Positions 1-7,277 of a stretch of 7,927 nucleotides of DNA are shown here, in pieces. The DNA is taken from the NCBI GenBank assembly GCA_013203525.1, contig JABMQB010000393.1, positions 1-7,927 of the forward strand, given 5' to 3'. Numbering within the stretch: the first letter of the stretch is position 1; every line of letters begins with the position of its first letter. Below the pieces are notes generated by a model. That model was not told where the DNA came from. It was given only the letters and a program-made list of their open reading frames with translations, and did no database searches. A program made the position numbers and the translations under genes. Origin of the DNA: Mariniphaga sp. (GTDB lineage Bacteria; Bacteroidota; Bacteroidia; Bacteroidales; Prolixibacteraceae).

Positions 1-961
1 ATTCAACACCATATGCCTGGGCAATAAACATGGCTGCAACGCATTCATAAAGTGCTGTTCCATCCATATTTATAGTTGCACCTAATGGTAAAGTAAAACT
101 TGTTATTTTATTTGAAACTCCGCTTTTATTTTCAAGAGCTTCCATAGTTAAAGGTAGTGTGGCGCTTGAAGAAGATGTTGAAAAAGCTGTGAGTAAGGGT
201 GTAGCCATATTTCGAAAATGTATAAAAGGTTTGGCCTTGCCTACAAACCTTGTAATCAAAGGAAGCGAAATAAATGCATGTATCATCAGACCAATAAATA
301 CAGTTAACATATAAATAGCCAGGCTTCCCGCAATATTACCAAGTTGATCGGCATTCCTGGCAACTTCTTTTGCAACGATTCCGAAAATACCCAATGGAGT
401 AAATTTTATGATGAAGAGTGTTATTTTCATCATTACTTCAAAAATGGCGTCAAAAAAAGTAGTAAGTGATTCTTTGTATTTTCCTTCTACCTGGGTGATA
501 AAAAAACCAAATACTACAGCAAAAAATATTACTGAAAGAATGGTTCCCTGCGCCATTGCATTAACAACATTATCAGGAACTAATCGATATAAAATGTCTT
601 TAATTGAACCGGCATTTTCTGCAAGGCCTTCAACGGAAGAACTTAATCCCAGGTCGACACCAATTCCTGGTTTTATTAAGTTTACTAAAAATAGTCCTGT
701 AACAATTGCCAACGTACTGGTAGTGATATAATAAATTATAGTTTTTAATCCAAGCCTCCCCAGGTTTTTACCACTGCCCATGCTGGTTACACCACTAATT
801 ATTGAACTAAAAATTAAAGGAATAATTACCATTTTTAAAGCCCGGAGGAAAATATCTCCCATCCATGAAATATATTTTACCCCGGAAGGAATAAAATAAC
901 CAAATAATACAGCGAGAATCAGAGCAATTAGTATTTGCCAGTGAAGTTTGATTTTTTGCAT
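1..961 (-). CDS. Dicarboxylate/amino acid:cation symporter (GltP/DctA family), 3' end cut by window
   Basis: Reading the minus strand from the ATG at 961 gives 320 open codons that run off the window start, so about 80-110 C-terminal residues are missing compared with the usual 400-430. The protein belongs to the DAACS family, inner-membrane Na+- or H+-coupled carriers of C4-dicarboxylates, glutamate or aspartate. Diagnostic segments are visible: VIIPLIFSSIISG near residues 45-57, the serine-rich re-entrant loop STSSSSATLP at 261-270, NMDGTALYE at 298-306, and FIAQAYGVE at 312-320. The first residues, MQKIKLHWQI, look like a normal family N-terminus. An in-frame ATG at 1009 would add 16 polar residues and is less likely. 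No Shine-Dalgarno sequence is seen. The gene diverges from fucI. The substrate cannot be told, and a link to fucose use is not shown by the sequence. Family assignment is very secure. Confidence 0.95.
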   Translation of the reverse strand, partial: MQKIKLHWQILIALILAVLFGYFIPSGVKYISWMGDIFLRALKMVIIPLIFSSIISGVTSMGSGKNLGRLGLKTIIYYITTSTLAIVTGLFLVNLIKPGIGVDLGLSSSVEGLAENAGSIKDILYRLVPDNVVNAMAQGTILSVIFFAVVFGFFITQVEGKYKESLTTFFDAIFEVMMKITLFIIKFTPLGIFGIVAKEVARNADQLGNIAGSLAIYMLTVFIGLMIHAFISLPLITRFVGKAKPFIHFRNMATPLLTAFSTSSSSATLPLTMEALENKSGVSNKITSFTLPLGATINMDGTALYECVAAMFIAQAYGVE

Positions 962-1016
962 AGTACAAGATTTTTCGTCATAAAAATAATGAATTATGTT
1001 TACGAACATGGTTACA

Positions 1017-1053
1017 TCCTGTAAATAAATTTAAATTGCAGCATGGTACAGGA
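1017..1053. repeat. 7-bp inverted repeat around an AT palindrome in the divergent spacer
   Basis: TCCTGTA at 1017-1023 is the exact reverse complement of TACAGGA at 1047-1053, and the arm centres are 30 bp apart, close to three helical turns. Between them lies the perfect palindrome AATTTAAATT at 1028-1037. The element sits between the symporter and fucI start codons, where an operator for either or both genes could lie. No regulator gene is in the window. Short AT-rich repeats like this also arise by chance, so an operator role is only a suggestion. Confidence 0.35.
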
Positions 1054-1074
1054 CATTACATTTTATATAAGTTT

Positions 1075-1082
1075 TAAATTTG
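1075..1082 (+). promoter_or_regulatory. fucI: Possible Bacteroidota -7 promoter element for fucI
   Basis: TAAATTTG matches the Bacteroidota -7 consensus TAnnTTTG exactly and lies 25 bp before the fucI ATG, which would give a short 5' leader. No TTG or TTTG is found at the expected distance upstream; the nearest TTG is at 1036-1038, about 36 bp away. The element is therefore only half supported. Confidence 0.25.
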
Positions 1083-1107
1083 CTAAAAAATCAAATAACA
1101 GATAATT

Positions 1108-2889
1108 ATGGCATATAGGTTAATAGGCAGGTTGCCTAAAATAGGAATACGACCTGTTATCGATGGAAGGGAAGAGGGAGTGCGCGAATCGCTGGAAATT
1201 CAGACAATGAATATGGCAAAAGCAGCTGCAAAACTTATTGAAGAGAATTTGCGGTTTCCGGGAGGTGAAAAAGTTGAATGTGTAATTTCCGATACAACAA
1301 TTGGTGGTGTGGCCGAGGCAGCTACATGTGCTGATAAGTTTGAACGTGAAGGTGTTGGTGTTTCATTAACCGTTACTCCTGCCTGGTGCTATGGAACAGA
1401 GGTAATGGATTCAAATCCAACAATTCCAAAAGCTGTGTGGGGATTCAATGGAACTGAACGTCCTGGGGCAGTTTACCTGGCTGCCGCATTGGCAGGTTAT
1501 TCACAAAAGGGCATACCTGCATTTGGGATTTACGGAAAGGATGTACAAGATGCAGGAGATACATCGATCCCTAATGACGTTATGGAAAATGTCCTTCGAT
1601 TTTGTAAAGCAGCTATAACTGTTGCACAAATGAAAGGTAAAACATATTTATCTCTTGGGTATACATCAATGGGGATTGCCGGATCGATGGTTAATCCTGA
1701 TTTCTTTCAGAATTATCTGGGAATGCGAACCGAATTTGTAGATATGACTGAAGTAATCCGCCGGATTGACCAGGGAATTTTTGACAAAGAAGAATATGCA
1801 AGAGCTTTATCGTGGACAAAAGAAAATTGTATTGAAGGCGATGATTATAATAATCCTGAAAAACAAGTTGATCGCACCAGAAAAGATTGGGAGTGGGAAG
1901 TTGTTGTAAAAATGACTCTGATTTTTCGAGACCTGATGATTGGAAATCCAAAATTAAAAGATGCAGGTTATGGAGAAGAATCTTTGGGAAGGAATGCAAT
2001 TGCAGGCGGTTTCCAGGGGCAGCGGCAATGGACAGATTATTATCCGAACGGGGATTTTTCAGAGGCGATATTAAATACTTCATTTGATTGGAATGGAATT
2101 CGTGAAGCCTTTGTTTTTGCTACTGAAAATGACAGTTTAAATGCAGTTCCAATGCTATTTGGGCATTTGTTGACAAATACAGCACAAATTTTTTCTGATG
2201 TGCGAACTTATTGGAGCCCTGAAGCTGTAAAACGGGTAACAGGCAAAGAATTAACAGGCCTGGCTAAAGATGGCATTATTCATTTAATAAATTCAGGGCC
2301 AACTACTTTAGATGCAACAGCACAACAACGTGATGCACAAGGAAATCCGGTGATGAAACCATTTTGGGAAATAACAGATAATGAAGTTCAAAAATGCCTT
2401 GAGAATACACGTTTCTGCCCGGCCGAAAGGGAATACTTTAGAGGAGGAGGTTATTCAAGCCAGTTTAAAACTGCCGGTGAAATGCCAGTAACTATGTCGA
2501 GGATTAACCTTGTAAAAGGCTTGGGACCTGTGCTTCAAATTGCTGAAGGATATACCGTTGAATTAGAAGATGAAGTTCATGATGTTCTTGATAGAAGGAC
2601 AAATCCAACCTGGCCAACAACATGGTTTGCTCCAAAACTAACCGGATCAGGAGCTTTTAAGGATGTTTATAGTGTTATGGCTAACTGGGGTGCCAATCAT
2701 GGAGCCATTAGTTACGGGCATATCGGTGCTGATCTTATTACTGTAGCTTCAATGTTGCGAATACCTGTTTGTATGCATAATGTTGATGAAGGAAAAATTT
2801 TCAGGCCAAGTGCCTGGAATGCTTTTGGCGAAAATCAGGAAAGTGCTGATTACCGGGCTTGTGAAAATTTTGGCCCCTTATATAAATAG
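1108..2889 (+). CDS. fucI: L-fucose isomerase FucI, complete
   Basis: This 593-residue cytoplasmic enzyme interconverts L-fucose and L-fuculose, the first step of the phosphorylative fucose pathway, and family members also accept D-arabinose. It aligns end to end with E. coli FucI (591 residues): LPKIGIRPVIDGR near residue 9, WGFNGTERPGAVYLAAALAG around 111-130, GFQGQRQWTDYYPNGD, FVFATENDSLNA, and the C-terminus ACENFGPLYK. With a constant offset of three residues, the Mn2+ ligands of the E. coli enzyme (Glu337, Asp361, His528) fall on Glu340 (in ATEND), Asp364 (in SDVRTYW) and His531 (in ANHG), so the active site looks intact. The start at 1108 gives the usual short N-terminus before LPKIGIRP. 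It is the first gene of the plus-strand cluster, with a 35-bp gap to the next gene. No FucK or FucA gene is present to continue the pathway. Function is very secure. Confidence 0.98.
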   Translation: MAYRLIGRLPKIGIRPVIDGREEGVRESLEIQTMNMAKAAAKLIEENLRFPGGEKVECVISDTTIGGVAEAATCADKFEREGVGVSLTVTPAWCYGTEVMDSNPTIPKAVWGFNGTERPGAVYLAAALAGYSQKGIPAFGIYGKDVQDAGDTSIPNDVMENVLRFCKAAITVAQMKGKTYLSLGYTSMGIAGSMVNPDFFQNYLGMRTEFVDMTEVIRRIDQGIFDKEEYARALSWTKENCIEGDDYNNPEKQVDRTRKDWEWEVVVKMTLIFRDLMIGNPKLKDAGYGEESLGRNAIAGGFQGQRQWTDYYPNGDFSEAILNTSFDWNGIREAFVFATENDSLNAVPMLFGHLLTNTAQIFSDVRTYWSPEAVKRVTGKELTGLAKDGIIHLINSGPTTLDATAQQRDAQGNPVMKPFWEITDNEVQKCLENTRFCPAEREYFRGGGYSSQFKTAGEMPVTMSRINLVKGLGPVLQIAEGYTVELEDEVHDVLDRRTNPTWPTTWFAPKLTGSGAFKDVYSVMANWGANHGAISYGHIGADLITVASMLRIPVCMHNVDEGKIFRPSAWNAFGENQESADYRACENFGPLYK

Positions 2890-2924
2890 TAAAAATCAAC
2901 AGTTGAATTTTGTTTTTTATTAAA

Positions 2925-4157
2925 ATGAAAAAAGTCACAGTCATAATATCGATTCTTATTTTTTTTGCATGTTCAAACCAGAAAAGGGAAAATAGTAATT
3001 CAGAAAAAATGAATGATTTCATAAAAGGAAGTTATGGTTACGACCTGCAATTTCTTCAAAAGTATATTGAGCCCATTGAATTAGTAAATGGGAATGGCAG
3101 AGTACTTATCTCAGGTGAATATCAGGGTAGGGTAATGACCACATCTTCAAATGGAAACATAGGGGCAAGTTATGGTTGGATAAATCATGGATTATTTGAT
3201 TCAGGTGAATTTAATGAGCAATTTAATCCCATTGGCGGAGAAGAAAGGCTTTGGTTAGGGCCCGAGGGAGGACAGTTTTCAGTTTATTTCAAAAAGGGAG
3301 ATGAACAAATTTTTGCAAACTGGGTGGTTCCAAAAGAAATAGATACTGTTCCATTCGATTTGGTTGAAAAAACTGATGAATATGCAAAGTTTGAAAAAGA
3401 ATTTTTGTTGGTTAATGCATCCGGAATTAATTTAAATATTGGTATCAACAGAAATGTGAAAATACTATCGCAGATTGAAATAGAAAATGAATTTCACATG
3501 AACATTGATCCTTCACTGGAATTTGTTGCATATCAATCAGAAAACATTCTGAAGAATACAGGATTGATAGACTGGAATGAAAAGGATGGTTTGTTGTCAA
3601 TTTGGATGCTGTGTATGTTTAATCCTTCAGAAGATGGCATTGTTTTTATACCTTTTAAGAAAGGTGAAGAAAAGGAACTTGGAAAAATTGTTACAGATGA
3701 TTATTTCGGGAAAGTACCTTCCGATAGGTTAATAGCAAAAGATGGTATCGTTTTCTTTAAAACCGATGGTAAATTAAGAAGTAAAATAGGCATTCCTCCT
3801 CAAAGGGCACTTCCATATTGTGGGAGTTATGATGCAAAAGGCCAGGTATTAACTATATTGTGGTATTCTCAACCCGATGAACTTTCAAAATATGTTAATT
3901 CAGTATGGGGTAATCAAGACGATCCTTTAAGTGGAGATGTAGTTAATTCCTACAATGATGGCCCGGGTGATGACGGAACCGTATTAGGACCATTCTACGA
4001 AATTGAAAGTTCATCGCCAGCAGCAATGTTAAAAGCGGGGCAGGAGATTAAACATACCCAGCGTATTTTTCATATTTCAGGTGATGAAAATCAATTAAAT
4101 ATTATAACAGAAAAATTGTTTAACCTTTCTGTAAATGAAATAAAAAACATATTTTAA
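2925..4157 (+). CDS. Uncharacterised lipoprotein in the fucose operon, DUF6786-like
   Basis: A 410-residue protein starting at the ATG at 2925. A TTG at 2910 would add five residues before the signal peptide and is less likely. The N-terminus MKKVTVIISILIFFAC is a short signal peptide with lipobox FFAC, so Cys16 should be lipidated and the protein held on the envelope outside the cytoplasm. A polar Ser/Asn/Glu linker follows. The mature part is soluble, rich in predicted beta-type sequence, with no membrane helix. Recognisable stretches are SYGWINHG near residue 82, NPIGGEERLWLGPEGGQF at 101-118, PPQRALPYCGSYD near 289-301 and GDDGTVLGPFYEIE near 347-360. From memory this pattern fits DUF6786, a family of unknown function in Bacteroidota and Planctomycetota that may have a galactose-mutarotase-like fold; that assignment needs a profile search. 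Its place between fucI and fucP, with gaps of 35 and 41 bp, suggests a role in fucose or fucoside handling. Catalysis is unproven. Confidence 0.85.
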   Translation: MKKVTVIISILIFFACSNQKRENSNSEKMNDFIKGSYGYDLQFLQKYIEPIELVNGNGRVLISGEYQGRVMTTSSNGNIGASYGWINHGLFDSGEFNEQFNPIGGEERLWLGPEGGQFSVYFKKGDEQIFANWVVPKEIDTVPFDLVEKTDEYAKFEKEFLLVNASGINLNIGINRNVKILSQIEIENEFHMNIDPSLEFVAYQSENILKNTGLIDWNEKDGLLSIWMLCMFNPSEDGIVFIPFKKGEEKELGKIVTDDYFGKVPSDRLIAKDGIVFFKTDGKLRSKIGIPPQRALPYCGSYDAKGQVLTILWYSQPDELSKYVNSVWGNQDDPLSGDVVNSYNDGPGDDGTVLGPFYEIESSSPAAMLKAGQEIKHTQRIFHISGDENQLNIITEKLFNLSVNEIKNIF

Positions 4158-4198
4158 ACACCTAATAAACTGATAAGAATTACTACTAACTAATTTCT

Positions 4199-5632
4199 AT
4201 GGAAAAAGAACGTATTATTCCGAAAGGCATAGTCTGGCCATTTATCCTTCTTACATCTTTGTTTTTTGCATGGGCAGTTCCCAATAATCTTACTGACACA
4301 ATGTTAGCTGCATTTAAAAGGATAATGAGTTTGTCTGATACAAAAACAGCATGGATTCAGGTGGCCTGTTATCTTTTAGGTTATGGATGTTTTGCCATTC
4401 CAGGTGCACTGTTTATTAAAAAGTTTACTTATAAATCAGGTGTAATGCTTGGTTTAGGACTTTACGCATCTGGCGCATTTCTTTTTTATCCGGCTATGTT
4501 AATTTCCCAAGGAAGTATTGGGATTGGATTTTTTATGTTCCTCTTTGCAATAATTGTTTTATTTGCTGGCTTATCAATTTTGGAAACATCTACCAACTCT
4601 TATGTTTGCGCAATTGGCCCGGAATCAACTTCAACCCAAAGGCTTAATTTTGCCCAATCGTTTAATCCATTTGGATCTATTACCGGTGTGATTATCAGCC
4701 AGGTATTTGTATTGTCACAGTTAAATACTATGGGTGCAACTGAACGCGCTCGCATTGCTGCTGATGAATTGGTGAAAATTCAAAGTACAGAATTGAATGC
4801 AGTTACAACAACCTATATAGCTGTAGGTTTGGTAATGGTAATTATTTTAGCAATGATTTGGTTTACAAGAATGCCAAATCTTAAAGAAGATGATAAAAGG
4901 CTTGATTTTGCAGGTACCTTTCGACGGTTGATTAAAAACAAAAATTATGTTTGGGGTGTAATTGCTCAATTCTTTTATGTTGGAGCTCAAATAGCTGTTT
5001 GGTCTTTTACAATACGCTATGTAATGCAACAACTAAATTTTGATGCTATTGTTAGTGGACTTGGCCCAAATCCAACAATTGATGCAATTATTGCTGAATT
5101 AAGAAATATAGAACCCATTGCAGCAGGTTTCTACAATTTTATTGATAAAATAGGGCTCGATTCATTGTTGCCCCGAACAGCAGAACAGGCAGGTGCAACT
5201 TATTATATTATGTCACTTGTTCTTTTTGTAGTAGGCCGTTTTGTTTGTACAGGCTTAATGAAATTTATAAAACCAAGGATTTTACTTGCTGCACTTTCAT
5301 TAATTGCTATTGCCCTTTGTTTTCTTACAATTTATGCCGATGGATTTACGGGCGTTTATGCTTTGGTTGGAATTTCAGCCTGTATGTCATTAATGTTCCC
5401 TACAATATATGGGCTTGGAATTAAAGGATTAAAAGATGATACTAAAATCGGTGGTGCCGGAATGGTTATGGCTATCGCCGGAGCCGCTGTACTTACTCAA
5501 ATTCAAGGTATAGTGTCCGACCAGGCTGGCAGTATCAAACTTGCTTATTGGGTTCCTGCATTTGCCTTTGTAGTAATTGCATACTACGGTGCTGTGGTTT
5601 GCCGCAAACAACAATCAGTGATAACGAATTAA
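4199..5632 (+). CDS. fucP: FucP-type L-fucose:H+ symporter, MFS permease
   Basis: A 477-residue inner-membrane protein with about 12 hydrophobic helices, of the fucose/galactose/glucose:H+ symporter family. It is expected to import L-fucose with a proton. Matches to E. coli FucP include SLFFAWAVPNNLTD at 20-33, LETSTNSYVCAIGPES around 128-143, LNFAQSFNPFGS at 149-160, AQFFYVGAQIAVWSFTIRY at 256-274 and MFPTIYGLGIKGL at 399-411. The key acidic residues of E. coli FucP, Asp46 and Glu135, correspond to Asp33 and Glu129, so proton coupling looks preserved. The segment 280-334 between helices 7 and 8 is much longer than in E. coli, adding an extracytoplasmic loop with GLGPNPTIDAII and DKIGLDSLLPRTAEQ. 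The usual ANP after the Glu135 position reads TNS here. The ATG at 4199 starts directly at the normal N-terminal helix, with no Shine-Dalgarno sequence. Position beside fucI supports fucose as substrate, though a related hexose is possible. Confidence 0.92.
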   Translation: MEKERIIPKGIVWPFILLTSLFFAWAVPNNLTDTMLAAFKRIMSLSDTKTAWIQVACYLLGYGCFAIPGALFIKKFTYKSGVMLGLGLYASGAFLFYPAMLISQGSIGIGFFMFLFAIIVLFAGLSILETSTNSYVCAIGPESTSTQRLNFAQSFNPFGSITGVIISQVFVLSQLNTMGATERARIAADELVKIQSTELNAVTTTYIAVGLVMVIILAMIWFTRMPNLKEDDKRLDFAGTFRRLIKNKNYVWGVIAQFFYVGAQIAVWSFTIRYVMQQLNFDAIVSGLGPNPTIDAIIAELRNIEPIAAGFYNFIDKIGLDSLLPRTAEQAGATYYIMSLVLFVVGRFVCTGLMKFIKPRILLAALSLIAIALCFLTIYADGFTGVYALVGISACMSLMFPTIYGLGIKGLKDDTKIGGAGMVMAIAGAAVLTQIQGIVSDQAGSIKLAYWVPAFAFVVIAYYGAVVCRKQQSVITN

Positions 5633-5640
5633 AATTCACA

Positions 5641-7071
5641 ATGAAATTTTTTTTCATACTCCTTTTATTATTTTTTGTGAGTTGTTCTACTAAAGAAGTT
5701 GTTCGGCAAAAACCAAATATCGTTTGGATTATGCTTGAAGATTGGGGGTATCAACTCTCCTGTTATGGTGAAAAAGGAATTCATACACCTCATATCGATA
5801 AATTTGCAGAACAGGGAATAAGATTTACTAACTCATTTTGCACAGCACCTGTTTGTTCCCCAAGCCGATCGGCTATGATAACTGGTTTTTACCAGAATTA
5901 TATAGGGGCAGAACAGCATCGTACCTCTGGACCCGGATTCGAAAAAAAAGTACTTCCATATGGAATTAAACCCATAACTCATTTACTTGAAGATGCTGGT
6001 TACTTTACCTGTTTTATGGAAAGTAGGAAAACAGACCTTAATTTTATTACTGATCGTCCAATATATCAAGGGAAAGATTGGAATGAAAGAAAACAAGACC
6101 AACCATTTTATGCCCAAATAACATTTCCGGGGACACATCGTATTTGGCACAGGGATTCAATTAATCCCATTGATCTGAATAAAATAGAATTACCGCCTTA
6201 TTATCCACAGACCGATATTGCAAAACGTGATTGGGCAAATGGACTTGAAGCCATGCAAAATGTTGATAGGCAAGTGGGTGAGATTCTCAACCGATTGGAA
6301 AAGGAAGGATTAACAGATAATACACTTGTTGTTATTATTGGTGACAATGGGAGGTGTATGCCCCGGGGAAAGCAATTTCTTTATGATGGAGGAATACAAG
6401 TACCTATTCTTGTTCGCTGGCCAGGGAAAGTTAATGCCGGGCAAGTACAAAGTTATTTGGTGAACACTATCGATATAACTAAAACGATTCTTGATGCAGC
6501 AGGAATTGATCCCGGATATGAATTGCATGGTTTAAATCTTTTTGAAGAAGAGATTCTGAAAAGGAAATATATTTTTGCAGCTCGTGATAAAATGGACAGT
6601 ACTTTTGATGCAATGCGGGCTATCCGTTCAGTTGATTTTAAGTTAATTCATAATCTGATGCCAGAACGCGCCTGGTGCCAGTTTAATAAATACAAAGAGA
6701 ATAACTATCCTGTTTTGGCATTACTGAATGTTATGAACCTCAAGTGTGAGTTGAATAAGGATCAGTCAAAATTTATGGCTGAAACAAAACCCAAATTTGA
6801 ATTATACGATTTAAAAAATGATCCATGGGAACTTAATAACCTGGCTGATAATCCGGATTACATAAAAGTTAAGGATGAACTGCTTAAAGAATTAATGAAT
6901 TGGCGTGAAAATGTAATTATCGATAAAGGTGTTGCGGAAGAATTCAGAATGGGTGGCTGGCGTGCTGATTACCCAACACGAACATTGGAAGAATGGGAAA
7001 CTATGCTTGAAAAATTCCATCCCTGGGTGTTCAGGCAACCCGGAGAAATGATGAAACATCCTTTTCGATAA
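5641..7071 (+). CDS. S1-family sulfatase lipoprotein, sulfamidase (SGSH)-like
   Basis: A 476-residue formylglycine-dependent sulfatase. The ATG at 5641, 8 bp after the fucP stop, starts the lipoprotein signal MKFFFILLLLFFVSC with Cys15 as lipid anchor; the reading frame stays open upstream inside fucP, but that extension would bury the signal. The sulfatase signature CSPSR lies at 72-76, where Cys72 would become formylglycine. Calcium ligands are probably Glu33/Asp34 in MLEDWG (usually Asp-Asp) and Asp235/Asn236 in IGDNG; Lys130 in SRKTDLNF and Lys244 are further candidate active-site residues. The C-terminal MRAIRSVDFKLIHNL and FELYDLKNDPWELNNLADNP resemble human N-sulfoglucosamine sulfohydrolase, which points to a sulfamidase-like group such as S1_8. 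Whether the target is an O- or N-sulfate cannot be read from sequence. With fucI and fucP, an inferred target is a sulfated fucose-containing glycan. Activation needs a maturase (anSME or FGE) encoded elsewhere. Confidence 0.93.
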   Translation: MKFFFILLLLFFVSCSTKEVVRQKPNIVWIMLEDWGYQLSCYGEKGIHTPHIDKFAEQGIRFTNSFCTAPVCSPSRSAMITGFYQNYIGAEQHRTSGPGFEKKVLPYGIKPITHLLEDAGYFTCFMESRKTDLNFITDRPIYQGKDWNERKQDQPFYAQITFPGTHRIWHRDSINPIDLNKIELPPYYPQTDIAKRDWANGLEAMQNVDRQVGEILNRLEKEGLTDNTLVVIIGDNGRCMPRGKQFLYDGGIQVPILVRWPGKVNAGQVQSYLVNTIDITKTILDAAGIDPGYELHGLNLFEEEILKRKYIFAARDKMDSTFDAMRAIRSVDFKLIHNLMPERAWCQFNKYKENNYPVLALLNVMNLKCELNKDQSKFMAETKPKFELYDLKNDPWELNNLADNPDYIKVKDELLKELMNWRENVIIDKGVAEEFRMGGWRADYPTRTLEEWETMLEKFHPWVFRQPGEMMKHPFR

Positions 7072-7277
7072 AATTATTGTGAATTACTGTACAGTTAAAG
7101 TGAAGGATGTATTATCAAAGTTGGTAAATACAATTTTCTTTAGCCGATGCAATAACTTTAAGGCACAATAAAATAATTAATAATATAAGTGCTGGTTATG
7201 ATTTTTCGCATGGATTAAAACTTGTTATAAGGCTTTTTAATATTTTAAAACCTGATCAAATGTAAAATGTTTAAGCA
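7072..7277. other. AT-rich spacer between the two sulfatase genes
   Basis: This 206-bp spacer is much longer than the other gaps in the cluster and contains no convincing gene. It holds the palindrome ACTGTACAGT at 7086-7095 and an imperfect, AT-rich inverted repeat at 7231-7252 (GG..CC outer pairs, TTTT/AAAA inside) with no T-run after it, so it is a poor terminator. TAACTTTA at 7153-7160 is one base from a Bacteroidota -7 element but has no properly spaced upstream element. A separate promoter for the second sulfatase is plausible but not shown. Confidence 0.6.
7086..7095. repeat. Perfect 10-bp palindrome ACTGTACAGT, possible operator
   Basis: ACTGTACAGT is its own reverse complement and is flanked by nearly symmetric TT and TAA. 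It lies 15 bp after the stop of the first sulfatase. Its CTGTA/TACAG halves recur in the inverted repeat at 1017-1053 upstream of fucI, which is the only reason to suspect a shared regulator. Confidence 0.3.

Noticed and set aside
408..731. Plus-strand open frame of 107 codons
   Set aside because: It lies antisense to the symporter, whose frame has clear family motifs over the same bases; the product has no recognisable features.
1691..2083. Minus-strand open frame of 130 codons inside fucI
   Set aside because: It overlaps conserved fucI coding sequence and has no recognisable domain or start context.
2891..2918. Possible terminator after fucI
   Set aside because: TCAA/TTGA with flanking AAAA/TTTT and a T-run can fold, but the stem is short, interrupted and almost without G-C pairs. 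It is too weak to call, and the next gene starts 7 bp after the run.
5548..5640. Upstream extension of the first sulfatase into fucP
   Set aside because: The extension is Cys-rich read-through of another frame, and the ATG at 5641 begins a proper lipoprotein signal peptide.
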